DNA from: a bacterium
GTDB lineage: Bacteria; Bacillota; Clostridia; Oscillospirales; Oscillospiraceae
Length of the DNA stretch: 64,000 nt
Direction: 5' to 3'
NCBI GenBank assembly: GCA_004562395.1
Contig: SFQY01000007.1
Location: forward strand, 1 to 64,000
This document shows, piece by piece, positions 1 through 8,419 of the stretch. The notes beneath the pieces were generated by a model that did no database searches, was not told the origin of the DNA, and saw only the letters and a program-made list of their open reading frames with translations. A program made the translations under genes and the position numbers. Each line of letters starts with the position of its first letter. The first letter of the stretch is position 1.

Positions 1-44
1 ATTTGATCGGCTGCGTTAGACGCGGATATGCAAAACCATTGGTG

Positions 45-99
45 CGTCGGCGGGGGCAAGCCCCCGCCCTACGTTAGGTGCGAGCGTAAACGATCATTT
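45..99. repeat. Right part of a terminal-inverted-repeat element
   Basis: The terminal motif TAAACGATCATTT lies at 87-99. It is preceded by a GC-rich palindrome (CGGGGGCAAGCCCCCG) and CCCTACG, as in the core of the copy at 32324. The left terminus is not seen inside the window, so this copy is degenerate or cut off by the window edge. See the family entries at 4501, 7690, 10733, 27521, 32324, 39880, 43902 and 63587. Confidence 0.6.
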
Positions 100-217
100 C
101 GCTGCGTTAAGTCGAGAAGCGTTTCGTAAAAAAAATAATGCACTCCATGTGAAACCTTTCCGGATGATCTTCGTGTATATAGGTGAAAACACTCACATAG
201 AAAGGAAGGGACTTGTA

Positions 218-775
218 ATGGACGACAGCCAGATCGTGGATCTGTTCTTTGCGCGGTCCGAAATGGCCATCAAAGAAACGGATAACAAGTACGGTGGTTA
301 CTGCTATAAGATCGCCTACAGCATCCTCGCCAACCGGGAGGATTCCGAGGAAAGCGTCAGTGATGCCTATTTATCCGCGTGGAACATCATTCCTCCCCGC
401 AGACCCGCAAAACTCTCTACATTTTTAGGCAAATTGACCCGGAACATATCCATCGATCGCTGGAGAAAATTAAGCGCGAAGAAACGCGGAAACGGCGAAG
501 CGGATATTGCGTTGGACGAACTGAACGAATGTGTCTCCGGTCAGCAAAGTGTGGAAGATGCCGTCATGCGCAAAGAAGTGATCGCCTGCCTGAACCGTTT
601 CCTGGCCGCACTCCCCGATGACGAGCGTACCGTCTTCTTGTGCCGGTACTGGTATGTAAACTCCATGGAGGAGATCGCGGGCAAGACAGGCTTCTCTGTT
701 GGCAAAATCAAGACCATGCTTCACCGGACACGGGGGAAGCTCGGCAGGCAGCTGGATAAGGAGGAACTCAGATGA
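218..775 (+). CDS. ECF-like sigma-70 family RNA polymerase sigma factor (module 1)
   Basis: A 185-residue alternative sigma factor expected to direct RNA polymerase to a small regulon. Region 2 spans about residues 20-95 (core NREDSEESVSDAYLSAW, then a basic DRWRK segment). Region 4 covers about 130-185 with the helix-turn-helix SMEEIAGKTGFSVGKIKTML. I chose the ATG at 218 because AGAAAGGAAGGG lies just upstream; an in-frame ATG at 149 has no ribosome site. Its stop overlaps the next gene by 4 nt (ATGA), so the two are translationally coupled. It is a close paralogue of the sigma genes at 4961 and 8420, and more distant from those at 15378 and 27813. A possible autoregulatory promoter (TGAAACCTTTCC, then TATATAGGTGA) lies at 148-186. 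The signal sensed is unknown. Confidence 0.9.
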   Translation: MDDSQIVDLFFARSEMAIKETDNKYGGYCYKIAYSILANREDSEESVSDAYLSAWNIIPPRRPAKLSTFLGKLTRNISIDRWRKLSAKKRGNGEADIALDELNECVSGQQSVEDAVMRKEVIACLNRFLAALPDDERTVFLCRYWYVNSMEEIAGKTGFSVGKIKTMLHRTRGKLGRQLDKEELR

Positions 776-2283
776 CGAATTTGGAATTGTTTATGGCTCT
801 GGGCAGCATCAGCTCGGAGAATCTGTCCGGTGCGGAAGAGCTGCAAAATAAGCCCTGTGTCCGCACAAACCGAAAAGTGAAAATGAAGCGGGCTGTGCTG
901 ATCGCGGCCGTAATTACTTTGACATTACTGCTGGCAGGATGCGGCATTGCGTACGTACTGCGCTTACAGAATCTCAAGATCGGCAAGCAAGCCATTCCCC
1001 AAACACAGTATGATGATTCCGGAAACCAAATCGGTGAGACAGAAGTGGAATTGGACGTACTTTCTATGCAAGGCATCAAGGGCAGTCCCAATTATCTGGC
1101 GAATCAGGAGTGGCTTGCCTTTACGCAAAGCTATACATATACCGGAGGGGAATACTGGGAGAGTGAGCCGGAATACTGGGCATACAGCGTTCAGAACCAG
1201 GAAATGGTGGACAAGCTGGACGAGATCTGCGCCAAATACGGTCTGAAAATCATCGGGAAGCCGTGGCATGAACATATTGACTGCAATGAATTTCTGAAAC
1301 TCCTTGGCGTTGACAGCCTGCTGAAACCCAATGCCGATGCAGTCCTTTCCATTCCCGCAGGACGCTTTTTCCCCGGTGGCTCCTTTACCATTTACGGAAC
1401 GCTGAAGCTTGCGGATACGGATAATCTGTTTACATACCATTGCGTCAAAAAAGATGTGTTTTACGATGTGTTTGGATATGCTGATGCGGATGACCTGTCA
1501 CAACGAAACTACACAACCACGGACGGTGTGAACCTTCTCCTGCTGGAATCGGATCAAAGTGGAATGATTTTGGCAGACAGGGAGGATTGCTTCTTTACTC
1601 TTAGTGTTGACCTGACAGGGGATGCTACATTGGAACAAATTGCGGAATGCTTTGACTTTACTGTCCACACCAATCCACCGGATGCTGCCGCCGCCGATGC
1701 CCGGGAGCAGGCCTCCCTGGAAGAAATGAACAGCAGGCAGGGTGATCCCAATATTCTTCGGCGTCCCACCTATGGAGAATACGTTGCGGATTTGATTCAG
1801 GGCGATGAGATGTGGCGTTCTATTGACCCCGAATACACACCGCCTTCCAAAGAATACGCTTTCTATGATGTGGATGGAAACGGAACAGAGGAACTGCTCG
1901 TTTTCTACAACGGCTACATTGGCAGCGTTGTAGGCATGAAAAACGGAATCACCGATGAAGGAAAGGTCTACCGTTTGGTGCTATGTGAAAACAACGTCTT
2001 AGTCGATTGGCCTGAAGGGCCGAATGCTCTCGGAGAATACCGGTATCATATTTTCCGATTTGCCAACGATGGCGACCCGGTTTTCTCGAATCCGAAGGAG
2101 CAAAGCATTGTCCGGCTGAAGAAATGCGCGGATGGAACCTGGTGGCGAACCTCCTCCACAGAGCATTATGCCGAATTTGATACTCAGATTACCGAGGAGG
2201 AAGCGATGGATATTCTGAACTCCTATAAGCCAATCAATCTGGATACCCGTCCTCTGACAGAATTTGAGGAGCCCCAGTCCTGA
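772..2283 (+). CDS. Single-pass membrane partner of sigma factor, probable anti-sigma/sensor (module 1)
   Basis: A 503-residue protein with a short cytosolic N-terminus (about 38 residues), one membrane helix (about 40-62, ending LLLAGCGIAYVL) and a large extracytoplasmic part. That layout and the ATGA overlap with the sigma gene fit a sigma regulator; this role is inferred. The outer region begins with a block also found in the modules at 5515, 8974 and 15929 (GIKGSPNYLANQEWLAF). Near residue 364 is an EF-hand/FG-GAP-like calcium loop, FYDVDGNGTEELLVF, which module 5515 carries twice. The Cys in the helix resembles a lipobox but lies too deep behind a charged N-terminus for a normal lipoprotein signal. 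Family name not known to me. Confidence 0.8.
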   Translation: MTNLELFMALGSISSENLSGAEELQNKPCVRTNRKVKMKRAVLIAAVITLTLLLAGCGIAYVLRLQNLKIGKQAIPQTQYDDSGNQIGETEVELDVLSMQGIKGSPNYLANQEWLAFTQSYTYTGGEYWESEPEYWAYSVQNQEMVDKLDEICAKYGLKIIGKPWHEHIDCNEFLKLLGVDSLLKPNADAVLSIPAGRFFPGGSFTIYGTLKLADTDNLFTYHCVKKDVFYDVFGYADADDLSQRNYTTTDGVNLLLLESDQSGMILADREDCFFTLSVDLTGDATLEQIAECFDFTVHTNPPDAAAADAREQASLEEMNSRQGDPNILRRPTYGEYVADLIQGDEMWRSIDPEYTPPSKEYAFYDVDGNGTEELLVFYNGYIGSVVGMKNGITDEGKVYRLVLCENNVLVDWPEGPNALGEYRYHIFRFANDGDPVFSNPKEQSIVRLKKCADGTWWRTSSTEHYAEFDTQITEEEAMDILNSYKPINLDTRPLTEFEEPQS

Positions 2284-2395
2284 TGATTACTGGCGGCTTA
2301 TGTCTATTGTGAGAAACAGATTGTTTCGGCAATCATAACGGTCAGCAAAATACTGTTCGATGCCATATTCGGCAGGTATCGCTCGTTTTTGAGTC

Positions 2396-2434
2396 AGGCG
2401 GCACACCTTATTTCGGGATGTGCCGCCTGTTCTA
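2396..2434 (+). terminator. Intrinsic terminator after module 1
   Basis: A perfect 10-bp stem (AGGCGGCACA / TGTGCCGCCT, 2396-2405 and 2419-2428) is followed by a T-rich stretch. It separates module 1 from module 2. A weak promoter (TTTTCA, 17 nt, TATACT) follows at about 2440-2467 and may serve the next sigma gene. Confidence 0.7.
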
Positions 2435-2541
2435 TCTTTTCATTTTCAAAGAATTGTCGTATACTGGTGTCATGATTTTTTGAGCTGCATCGTATTAAGG
2501 GCAGAGGACCTCGAATCAAACAAAGGAAGGTGATGGAATTG

Positions 2542-3027
2542 ATGGATGAATATCAGGCACGCAGACTGGTAAACACCTATGCGGACATGATCCTGCGTAT
2601 CAGCTATCAATATCTGAAGCAAACCTGTGACGCGGAGGATATCTGCCAGACGGTATTTCTAAAATACATAACCCACGACATGACCTTTGACAGTGTTGAG
2701 CATGAAAAGGCGTGGATCATCCGCACCGCTGTCAACGCCTGTAAGGATCATGTGAAAAGCTCCTATTTCAGGCGGACGGTGGCACTGGACGAAGCCGCTC
2801 AGATCGCGGCTCCGGTGGTGCCGGATACCTGGCTGCTGGACGCTATGAAAAAGCTGCCGGAAAAGTACAGGCTTAGCTTGTACCTGTATTACTATGAAGA
2901 ATATTCCGCCCGGGAGATAGGGGAAGTTATGGGCGTTAATGAAAGCGCTGTGACCCAGTATCTTTCCCGGGGACGGCGAAAGCTGAGAACACTGATTACC
3001 GACGAAGAAAGGAGAATGGCACTGTGA
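2542..3027 (+). CDS. ECF sigma-70 family sigma factor (module 2, DUF4179-linked type)
   Basis: A 161-residue sigma factor with region 2 at about residues 8-75 (YQYLKQTCDAEDICQTVFLKY) and region 4 at about 105-155 (YSAREIGEVMGVNESAVTQYLSRGRRKL). It belongs to a different sub-group from the other five sigma genes here and lacks their MEDxxIxDLYFxRSE start. The ATG at 2542 is preferred: AAAGGAAGG (2522-2530) is 11 nt upstream, whereas the ATG at 2533 is too close to it. Its stop overlaps the GTG start of the next gene by 4 nt (GTGA). Confidence 0.88.
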   Translation: MDEYQARRLVNTYADMILRISYQYLKQTCDAEDICQTVFLKYITHDMTFDSVEHEKAWIIRTAVNACKDHVKSSYFRRTVALDEAAQIAAPVVPDTWLLDAMKKLPEKYRLSLYLYYYEEYSAREIGEVMGVNESAVTQYLSRGRRKLRTLITDEERRMAL

Positions 3028-4208
3028 AGCACAATCTCAAATTGGAAATGAAACAGTCCATGGATTCTCTTCGCTTCTCTGACGAGGAGAAGAACGCCAT
3101 GGTTTATGATCTGCTGGACAGGACCCGTCAGGAGAAGACGAAGAAGCATAGCGGGAGAAAACTTGTCATCCTTGCGCTTGCGGCTTGCCTGGTCCTGACA
3201 ATGCTTACCGGCGCGGCGGTTTTTACCCGGTGGTCCAGGACCGCCCAAATCCGCTACAATCCCTCTCAGGATGTAAAGGAGCAGGCCCAAAAGAGCGGTC
3301 TGTCCGTGATGCTGGAGGAAACCAAGGGGAAGGAGAACCCTAACGAGGTTCTGTCCGTCACCGATCAGGGCGTTACCATCACCGCGGTGCAGAGCATTGT
3401 GGATAACTATGGGGCGGAGATTATCTTCCGGATCGAAGGCTTTGATCTGCCTGAGGATAAATTACCCGCTGCCTGGCCCATAGTCAGCATTGACGGAGAC
3501 AAGCACTTCGGCGGAAGTCAGAGCGGCTGGTTCTTTGATGGCACCACCCGGAATGACAAGGGAGAATGGGTCTACGCCTCCGATGGAAGTCCAGTTAAAT
3601 ACGATGACACCCAGCCTTTCAGCCCCGCGATTTTGGATTATGTGGCCGATGACGGAAGCCTGGAATACATCTACACCATCAGCTTTGAAAAAACCGATGG
3701 CTGGCATATGGGAAAGGAAATCGTATTTTCCTTCCAAAGCATCGATTTCCAGTCTGAAAAGAAGGCCGGTATGCCGGAACCCCAGGTAGAGGGCAACTGG
3801 GAACTGAAGTGGACCCTGACCGGCACCAGCGACAGCGTCACCATCACACCCAATGCCAAAATCGGTGACAGCGATGTGATCCTGTTGGATGCGGAGATTG
3901 GCCAGAAGACCATCCGCGCCCGTTATCAGCTGAAAGATTACTGGGAGGGCTGGGATGAAATGGAGGAGTTTCCTCAGGCCCTTTGGGGTGTCCGTATGAA
4001 GGACGGCAGTGAGCATATGTGCGGTGGCGGCACCTCCGGCTTTGAGGATGAGGAGAATATGATCTACTTTACGGAGTTCGATATATTCGATGCCATTCTG
4101 GATATCAGTCAGGTGGAATCTCTGATGTTCCGCAAGGGCTTGGAGATGGACGGCAATGGGAAACCCACCATTCAGACCTTCTATTACATCCCTGTTTCCG
4201 TAGACTGA
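3024..4208 (+). CDS. DUF4179-type membrane protein, probable anti-sigma factor (module 2)
   Basis: A 394-residue protein starting at a GTG inside the stop of the sigma gene. A charged cytosolic stretch of about 48 residues is followed by one membrane helix (KLVILALAACLVLTMLTGAAV). The extracytoplasmic part begins LSVTDQGVTITAVQSIVDNYGAEIIFRIEGF, typical of DUF4179 proteins encoded directly after ECF sigma genes in Clostridia. Established knowledge gives that genomic pairing; the anti-sigma or sensory role is inferred. The other membrane partners in the window have a different N-terminal design but share the topology. Confidence 0.82.
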   Translation: MKHNLKLEMKQSMDSLRFSDEEKNAMVYDLLDRTRQEKTKKHSGRKLVILALAACLVLTMLTGAAVFTRWSRTAQIRYNPSQDVKEQAQKSGLSVMLEETKGKENPNEVLSVTDQGVTITAVQSIVDNYGAEIIFRIEGFDLPEDKLPAAWPIVSIDGDKHFGGSQSGWFFDGTTRNDKGEWVYASDGSPVKYDDTQPFSPAILDYVADDGSLEYIYTISFEKTDGWHMGKEIVFSFQSIDFQSEKKAGMPEPQVEGNWELKWTLTGTSDSVTITPNAKIGDSDVILLDAEIGQKTIRARYQLKDYWEGWDEMEEFPQALWGVRMKDGSEHMCGGGTSGFEDEENMIYFTEFDIFDAILDISQVESLMFRKGLEMDGNGKPTIQTFYYIPVSVD

Positions 4209-4428
4209 ATGGCTTGCAATCAGGAAGGGTACCTGCGGACTTCCTTTCCTTCACCGGAGCAGCTTCCGGTGCGGTTATGAAAGACGGCAGCCGGGGGAGG
4301 ATTAGGAACAAGGAATTTGCGGAAGCTGTCGATCCTGACTGGGCAGAGGATGTCCTTCTGGCTGACGGCAAGAAGACAGCGGGCCCTCATATGTGAATGA
4401 TCGTTCCTTATTTGCAATCGCAAGAATT

Positions 4429-4466
4429 ATCACGCAGGAGCTGTTTGGTTCTTGCGTGATTTTTTA
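4429..4466 (+). terminator. Intrinsic terminator after module 2
   Basis: ATCACGCA (4429-4436) pairs with TGCGTGAT (4453-4460), followed by six T. It lies about 220 nt after the stop of the DUF4179 gene. I see no gene in between. Confidence 0.7.
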
Positions 4467-4500
4467 TAAATATTTGTGCTTATCAACTGTTAACGCAGCA

Positions 4501-4710
4501 AAATGATCGTTTAGCGTCCCCAAGGCCCCCTCTGACGAGGGGGCAGTCAGCGAAGCTGACTGGGGGAGAGAAAGCCTGAAAGCTTTCGCATTCCTGGTAA
4601 ATACAGGAAAAGACGGAACATATTCTCTCCCTCAGTTGCTTCGCGACAGCTCCCTCATCAGAGGGAGCCTTGTACGTTCACAGCAACCATCGAAACGAAA
4701 ACGATCATTT
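4501..4710. repeat. MITE-like element, GGGGG-hairpin type, complete
   Basis: The element begins AAATGATCGTTTA (4501-4513) and ends AAAACGATCATTT (4698-4710), giving 13-bp terminal inverted repeats. The interior carries two nested palindromes: GGCCCCCTCTGACGAGGGGG with AGTCAGCGAAGCTGACT, and near the right end TGCTTCGCGACAGC with CTCCCTCATCAGAGGGAG. Near-identical interiors occur at 27521 and 63587, and a shorter inverted one at 10733. It has no coding capacity. The rest of the gap up to 4960 holds nothing I recognise beyond a short CCGAGAGGAAGGTT remnant that resembles the right end of the 43902-type element. Confidence 0.85.
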
Positions 4711-4960
4711 AGCGGCGCAGTGGTTAATGCCTTCTCCGAGAGGAAGGTTTTTTGGGTGCGGCGGAAAAGGATCCTTTATCGAAACCCTTAAGTAGGCGGC
4801 ATCTGGAACCTCGCGTTTTTCCGGAATCTGTGCTATGATACGGGCAAAAGGGAATCCATCCGGAAACAGAAAAAATTTTTTGAAAAACACGCAAGGAAAG
4901 CCGGTTTTTTTCTAGTAGACAGGTGAAGGGAACAATGCAAGAGAAAAGGAGGCACCTTCC

Positions 4961-5518
4961 ATGGAGGACAAGGAAATCATAGACCTGTATTTTGACCGGT
5001 CGGAGACGGCCATCTCCCAGACGGCGGTAAAATACGGAAATTACTGCTATCACATTGCCTACAACATCCTCTCCGATCGGGAGGATTCGGAGGAAAGCGT
5101 GAACGATACGTATTTGGCGGCCTGGAACAATATGCCGCCCCGGCGGCCCAATGTTCTGTCGGCGTTTCTGGGGAAGCTCACCAGGTACATCTCCCTGGAC
5201 CGCTGGAAAGCCCGTACCGCCTATAAGCGAGGCGGCGGGGAAGTGGCCCTGAGTCTGGAGGAGCTGGAAGAATGTCTCCCCGGCGGGGAAAATCCGGAGA
5301 AGGCCTTTGCAAAAAAGGAATTGCTTCGCTGCATCAATGGCTTCCTGGAAGCCCTGCCGGAGACGGAGCGGAAGGTGTTCGTCCGCCGTTACTGGTATCT
5401 GGATTCCACTCAGGATATTGCGCAGCGCTTCGGGTTCTCCCAAAGCAAGGTTACCGCCATGCTTCATAGGATCCGTGGAAAGCTGCGCAAGCGGCTGGAA
5501 AAGGAGGGACTGCAATGA
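4961..5518 (+). CDS. ECF-like sigma-70 family sigma factor (module 3)
   Basis: A 185-residue sigma factor. Region 2 includes DREDSEESVNDTYLAAWNNMPPRRP and LDRW; region 4 carries STQDIAQRFGFSQSKVTAMLHRIRGKL at about residues 145-175. AAAAGGAGG lies about 8 nt before the ATG. The stop overlaps the next start by 4 nt (ATGA). It is a very close paralogue of the genes at 218 and 8420, so these modules appear to have arisen by duplication. An AGGTGAAGGG block 40 nt upstream is shared with the 8420 gene. Confidence 0.9.
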   Translation: MEDKEIIDLYFDRSETAISQTAVKYGNYCYHIAYNILSDREDSEESVNDTYLAAWNNMPPRRPNVLSAFLGKLTRYISLDRWKARTAYKRGGGEVALSLEELEECLPGGENPEKAFAKKELLRCINGFLEALPETERKVFVRRYWYLDSTQDIAQRFGFSQSKVTAMLHRIRGKLRKRLEKEGLQ

Positions 5519-7557
5519 CTGCTATGGATTTGCTGGAGACCATTGGTTCCATTAAGGATCAATACATACTGGAAGCGAGCAGCGGCGCCCACTCCAAAAG
5601 GCATATTTCGATTCGCAGAACACTGCTGATCGCGGCGGTTGTCGCGCTGATGCTGCTTCTGGTGGGATGCGCGGTTATCTACGTTCTGAGAATGCAGGAT
5701 ATGAAGGTGGGGGAATACCGCTTCTATGTGCCCACGGAGTATGACGAGAACGGCAATGTGATTCCGGTGGAAAGTCAGGAACCCATTACGCTGCTCTCCC
5801 TGCAGGGAACCAATATGGAAGCGCTTGCGGAATGGGTGGCATTTACCAATACATACGATCAGGATTTGTCGGTCGCACACGAAGCAGACATGGCGGCCAA
5901 AGCCGGCTCACCCTGGGACATTCCTGAAAACTACCAGCTTACATACGGCTGTTACAGTCAGGAAATGGTGGACAAGCTGAATGAGATTGTGGAGAAATAT
6001 GATCTGAAGCTGCTTTCAAGCTACATTCCCCTCAATTATTATGAAAACAGTGTTCTGCTGAATTCTCTCGGACTGAATGGATTGGTCTATGCCAACCCCA
6101 ATGTTCAGGTAGAATATTGGGATGGAGATTTCCATTTGGAGGGAACCTTTGATCTGAATATGTACATCAGCATGGACATGGGGGATTGGAAATGGGAACG
6201 GGGCTCTGCCAGCTTCCGGTATTCTCTGAAGGATTATTTTGATTCCCTAACCGGCTGCATGCTGGAATCCATCGACTATACCCAATGGGACTATACCCGC
6301 AAGGACGGAGAAAAAGTGCTGCTGGTTCTGAGCGAGGGAACTGCCCGGATTTACGCGAACCTGCCGGATGCGTTTATTTCCATTTCTCTGGACCCGGTGA
6401 TCTGGGTGGACGGCGAAAAGGTTCCAATGACACAGACTGCCTTGGAGCAATTCGCGGAACTGTTTGACCTGTCTGTCAAACCTCAGCCTACCACTATGGA
6501 GCAGGTAGAAAAACAGAAAGCAGACGCCCAGGCGCAATATGAAGCGGAAAGAGCGGAAGCCAGGGCAGAGCATGAAGCAAAGTACATCACAGGATATCAG
6601 GAATTTGTGGATTACCGGCTGAAAACCATGCCCAACCCCGAAGAAATGTCTTATATCCTGTATGATGTGAACGGGGACGGTGTTGAGGAACTGGTCATCA
6701 ACGGCTTGGATATTCTCTCCATCAGGGACGGACAGTCCTACAAGTATTTTGATCTCAACAGTACCGGAGTAGTCATTGCACGATTCCAGCCATGCGAAGG
6801 GAATATCTTCGAAGTCTATTGTGAAGATTGGGGCATGTACCAGCATTACTTCTATCAGGCAAACGCGGAATCTGCGTCCTTTCTTACCGGTGTGACCTAT
6901 AACGCCGTGGAAGATGCTTGGTATTTGATCCTGAAAGATGGGGTTGGCACAGAAAGCAGGCAGCCGACCACAGCGGAAGAGGCCCGGAAAATCGTGGATT
7001 CCTACACCCGGATTGACTTTGACTGGCTGCCGCTGAAGAAATTTGGGGAACCGGTTGTAAGCCTGAACTACACCGATCCCTATGCAAAATATATTGCCAA
7101 TAAGCTGGACAGGTATGACAATGCGGAAAATTACGAATATACCCTGATGGATGTCAACGGCGATGGCGTTGATGAACTGATCACCCGGGAAGAAGCCCAT
7201 AAAACAGACGGAACAGCGTATCCGATTCTGTGCATCCACTCCATTCGCGATAGCAAGCTGTGGGATATGAACATGGGAACCTTTGCCTATGTCTGTGAGG
7301 GCGGAATCCTGGAGGAAACCCTTGATTTTCTGGAGGATGATGACCGCGGGGAATACTGGCAGTATTACCGCTGTACCGAAAACGGCGCGGAACCTATCGA
7401 AAAAATCGTGCGTGACCCCTATACACTGTATTGGGGCCGTGTACAGGCCGGAAAAGACGGGAGAACCGTTACCGAGGAGGAGGCCATGTCGGTTCTGAAT
7501 TCGTATAAACGAATCGAATTGGATATGAAGCCATTCCCGGAGTACCCTCTGACGTAA
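5515..7557 (+). CDS. Large single-pass membrane partner of sigma factor (module 3)
   Basis: A 680-residue paralogue of the 772 protein and the longest of the set. It has a cytosolic N-terminus of about 36 residues, a membrane helix (about 37-60, LLIAAVVALMLLLVGCAVIYVL) and a long outer part. Near residue 325 is an alanine/glutamate-rich, coiled-coil-like segment. Two calcium-loop repeats follow: YDVNGDGVEELVI at about 383 and MDVNGDGVDELIT at about 545. Each is embedded in a similar block ending with an EEA(R/M)xxxxSY(T/K)RI motif, so the C-terminal half looks like a tandem duplication of the single domain in the 772 protein. The probable role is sensing outside the cell and control of the 4961 sigma factor; this is inferred. 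Confidence 0.8.
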   Translation: MTAMDLLETIGSIKDQYILEASSGAHSKRHISIRRTLLIAAVVALMLLLVGCAVIYVLRMQDMKVGEYRFYVPTEYDENGNVIPVESQEPITLLSLQGTNMEALAEWVAFTNTYDQDLSVAHEADMAAKAGSPWDIPENYQLTYGCYSQEMVDKLNEIVEKYDLKLLSSYIPLNYYENSVLLNSLGLNGLVYANPNVQVEYWDGDFHLEGTFDLNMYISMDMGDWKWERGSASFRYSLKDYFDSLTGCMLESIDYTQWDYTRKDGEKVLLVLSEGTARIYANLPDAFISISLDPVIWVDGEKVPMTQTALEQFAELFDLSVKPQPTTMEQVEKQKADAQAQYEAERAEARAEHEAKYITGYQEFVDYRLKTMPNPEEMSYILYDVNGDGVEELVINGLDILSIRDGQSYKYFDLNSTGVVIARFQPCEGNIFEVYCEDWGMYQHYFYQANAESASFLTGVTYNAVEDAWYLILKDGVGTESRQPTTAEEARKIVDSYTRIDFDWLPLKKFGEPVVSLNYTDPYAKYIANKLDRYDNAENYEYTLMDVNGDGVDELITREEAHKTDGTAYPILCIHSIRDSKLWDMNMGTFAYVCEGGILEETLDFLEDDDRGEYWQYYRCTENGAEPIEKIVRDPYTLYWGRVQAGKDGRTVTEEEAMSVLNSYKRIELDMKPFPEYPLT

Positions 7558-7732
7558 ACGCAATTCATCCATTGAAAAATTCGCCGAATTGTACGGCCTC
7601 GGCCGGAAGGCTGCATTCACCAGAGCTTGGGGCAGCGCCTCAGCGGGCAGAATAATTGTGGAAGCGGAAGGAATGTTCTTCGCTGGTAAAAATGATTGTT
7701 TACGCTTGCACCCATAACCTTCCCCCTCGGGG

Positions 7733-7930
7733 CAATGTCATCAACTTAAGCGCCAAGGTGCCGTTTACCACTGTCATTGCGAGGAGCGCAGCGACGTGGC
7801 AATCCGTTTTCTCCTTGGTAACATGTAGAAAATCGTGACGTTGTAAGGGGAACGGATTGCCACGCCAGTGTGCGCACTGGCTCGCAATGACAGGGAAAAC
7901 AGGGCCTGGTTCCTTAAGTTGATGACATTG
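7733..7930. repeat. Second-level inserted element A in the nest
   Basis: Perfect 18-bp terminal inverted repeats, CAATGTCATCAACTTAAG (7733-7750) and its complement (7913-7930). The host sequence CCCCTCGGGG is present on both sides, so a 10-bp target duplication is inferred by comparison with the uninterrupted copy at 43902. Confidence 0.8.
7781..7893. repeat. Third-level CATTGCGAG palindromic element
   Basis: The ends CTGTCATTGCGA (7781-7792) and TCGCAATGACAG (7882-7893) enclose GTGGCAATCCG and CGGATTGCCAC. The same family stands alone at 48027-48154, so it is an independent element lodged inside element A. Confidence 0.75.
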
Positions 7931-8115
7931 CCCCTCGGGGGAAGGTGCCCCAGCGCGCACGCTGGGGCGGATGAGGGACTGACGTGCCGAACATTTTCTC
8001 CGTACCAAAACAGAAGTACAGGGTCGAAAGTATCCCTTTTTATCGTTACCATCTCAGAAATCTCTACGTTCTCCCCTCATCCGTCACGGCTTCGCCGTGC
8101 CACCTTCCCCCGAGG

Positions 8116-8253
8116 ATGCGAATCAATAGTTGAAACACCGAAATCACGCTGTCATTCCGAGAAGTAGCGCACACTGGCGTGGGAATCCCCTGGTTTAGAG
8201 GGGAAACGTAACTTTTCTAGCGTTTTAAGCCTTTTTCAACTATTGATTCGCAT
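8116..8253. repeat. Second-level inserted element B in the nest
   Basis: Perfect 20-bp terminal inverted repeats, ATGCGAATCAATAGTTGAAA (8116-8135) and its complement (8234-8253). CCGAGG flanks both sides, and removing one copy restores the CCTTCCCCCGAGGGGGAAGG hairpin seen intact near 44111-44131; the target duplication is therefore 6 bp. Inside lies half of a CATTCCGAG-type element (8150-8200, TGTCATTCCGAG to GGGAATCCCC). Confidence 0.8.
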
Positions 8254-8419
8254 CCGAGGGGGAAGGTTTTTCGGGTGCAACGATAAACGATCATTTCCCT
8301 AAGTCAGCAGTCTCTTGCGGGCGGTGGTATCATGCGCTTTTTTTCAAAAAACGGTGACAGGTTTCCTTCCTTTCCGTATATACAAGTGAAGGGCAATAAA
8401 AAATGAAAGGAGTGTTTGT

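Larger units (their letters stand above)
7690..8296. repeat. Composite nested repeat: outer element with two insertions
   Basis: The outer termini are AAATGATTGTTTA (7690-7702) and TAAACGATCATTT (8284-8296). Outside the insertions the interior matches the simple copy at 43902-44161: CCTTCCCCCTCGGGG at one side, the AGGTGCCCC...TGGGGCGGATGAGGG segment, and the ACGGCTTCGCCGTGCCACCTTCCCCC end. Two other inverted-repeat elements interrupt it (7733-7930 and 8116-8253), and each holds CATTGCGAG/CATTCCGAG sequence inside. The whole 860-nt gap between genes is accounted for mainly by this nest. No gene is supported here. Confidence 0.85.

Noticed and set aside
4214..4396. Short open frame after the DUF4179 gene
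   Set aside because: No ribosome site, low-quality composition and no recognisable pattern; the region is probably untranslated.
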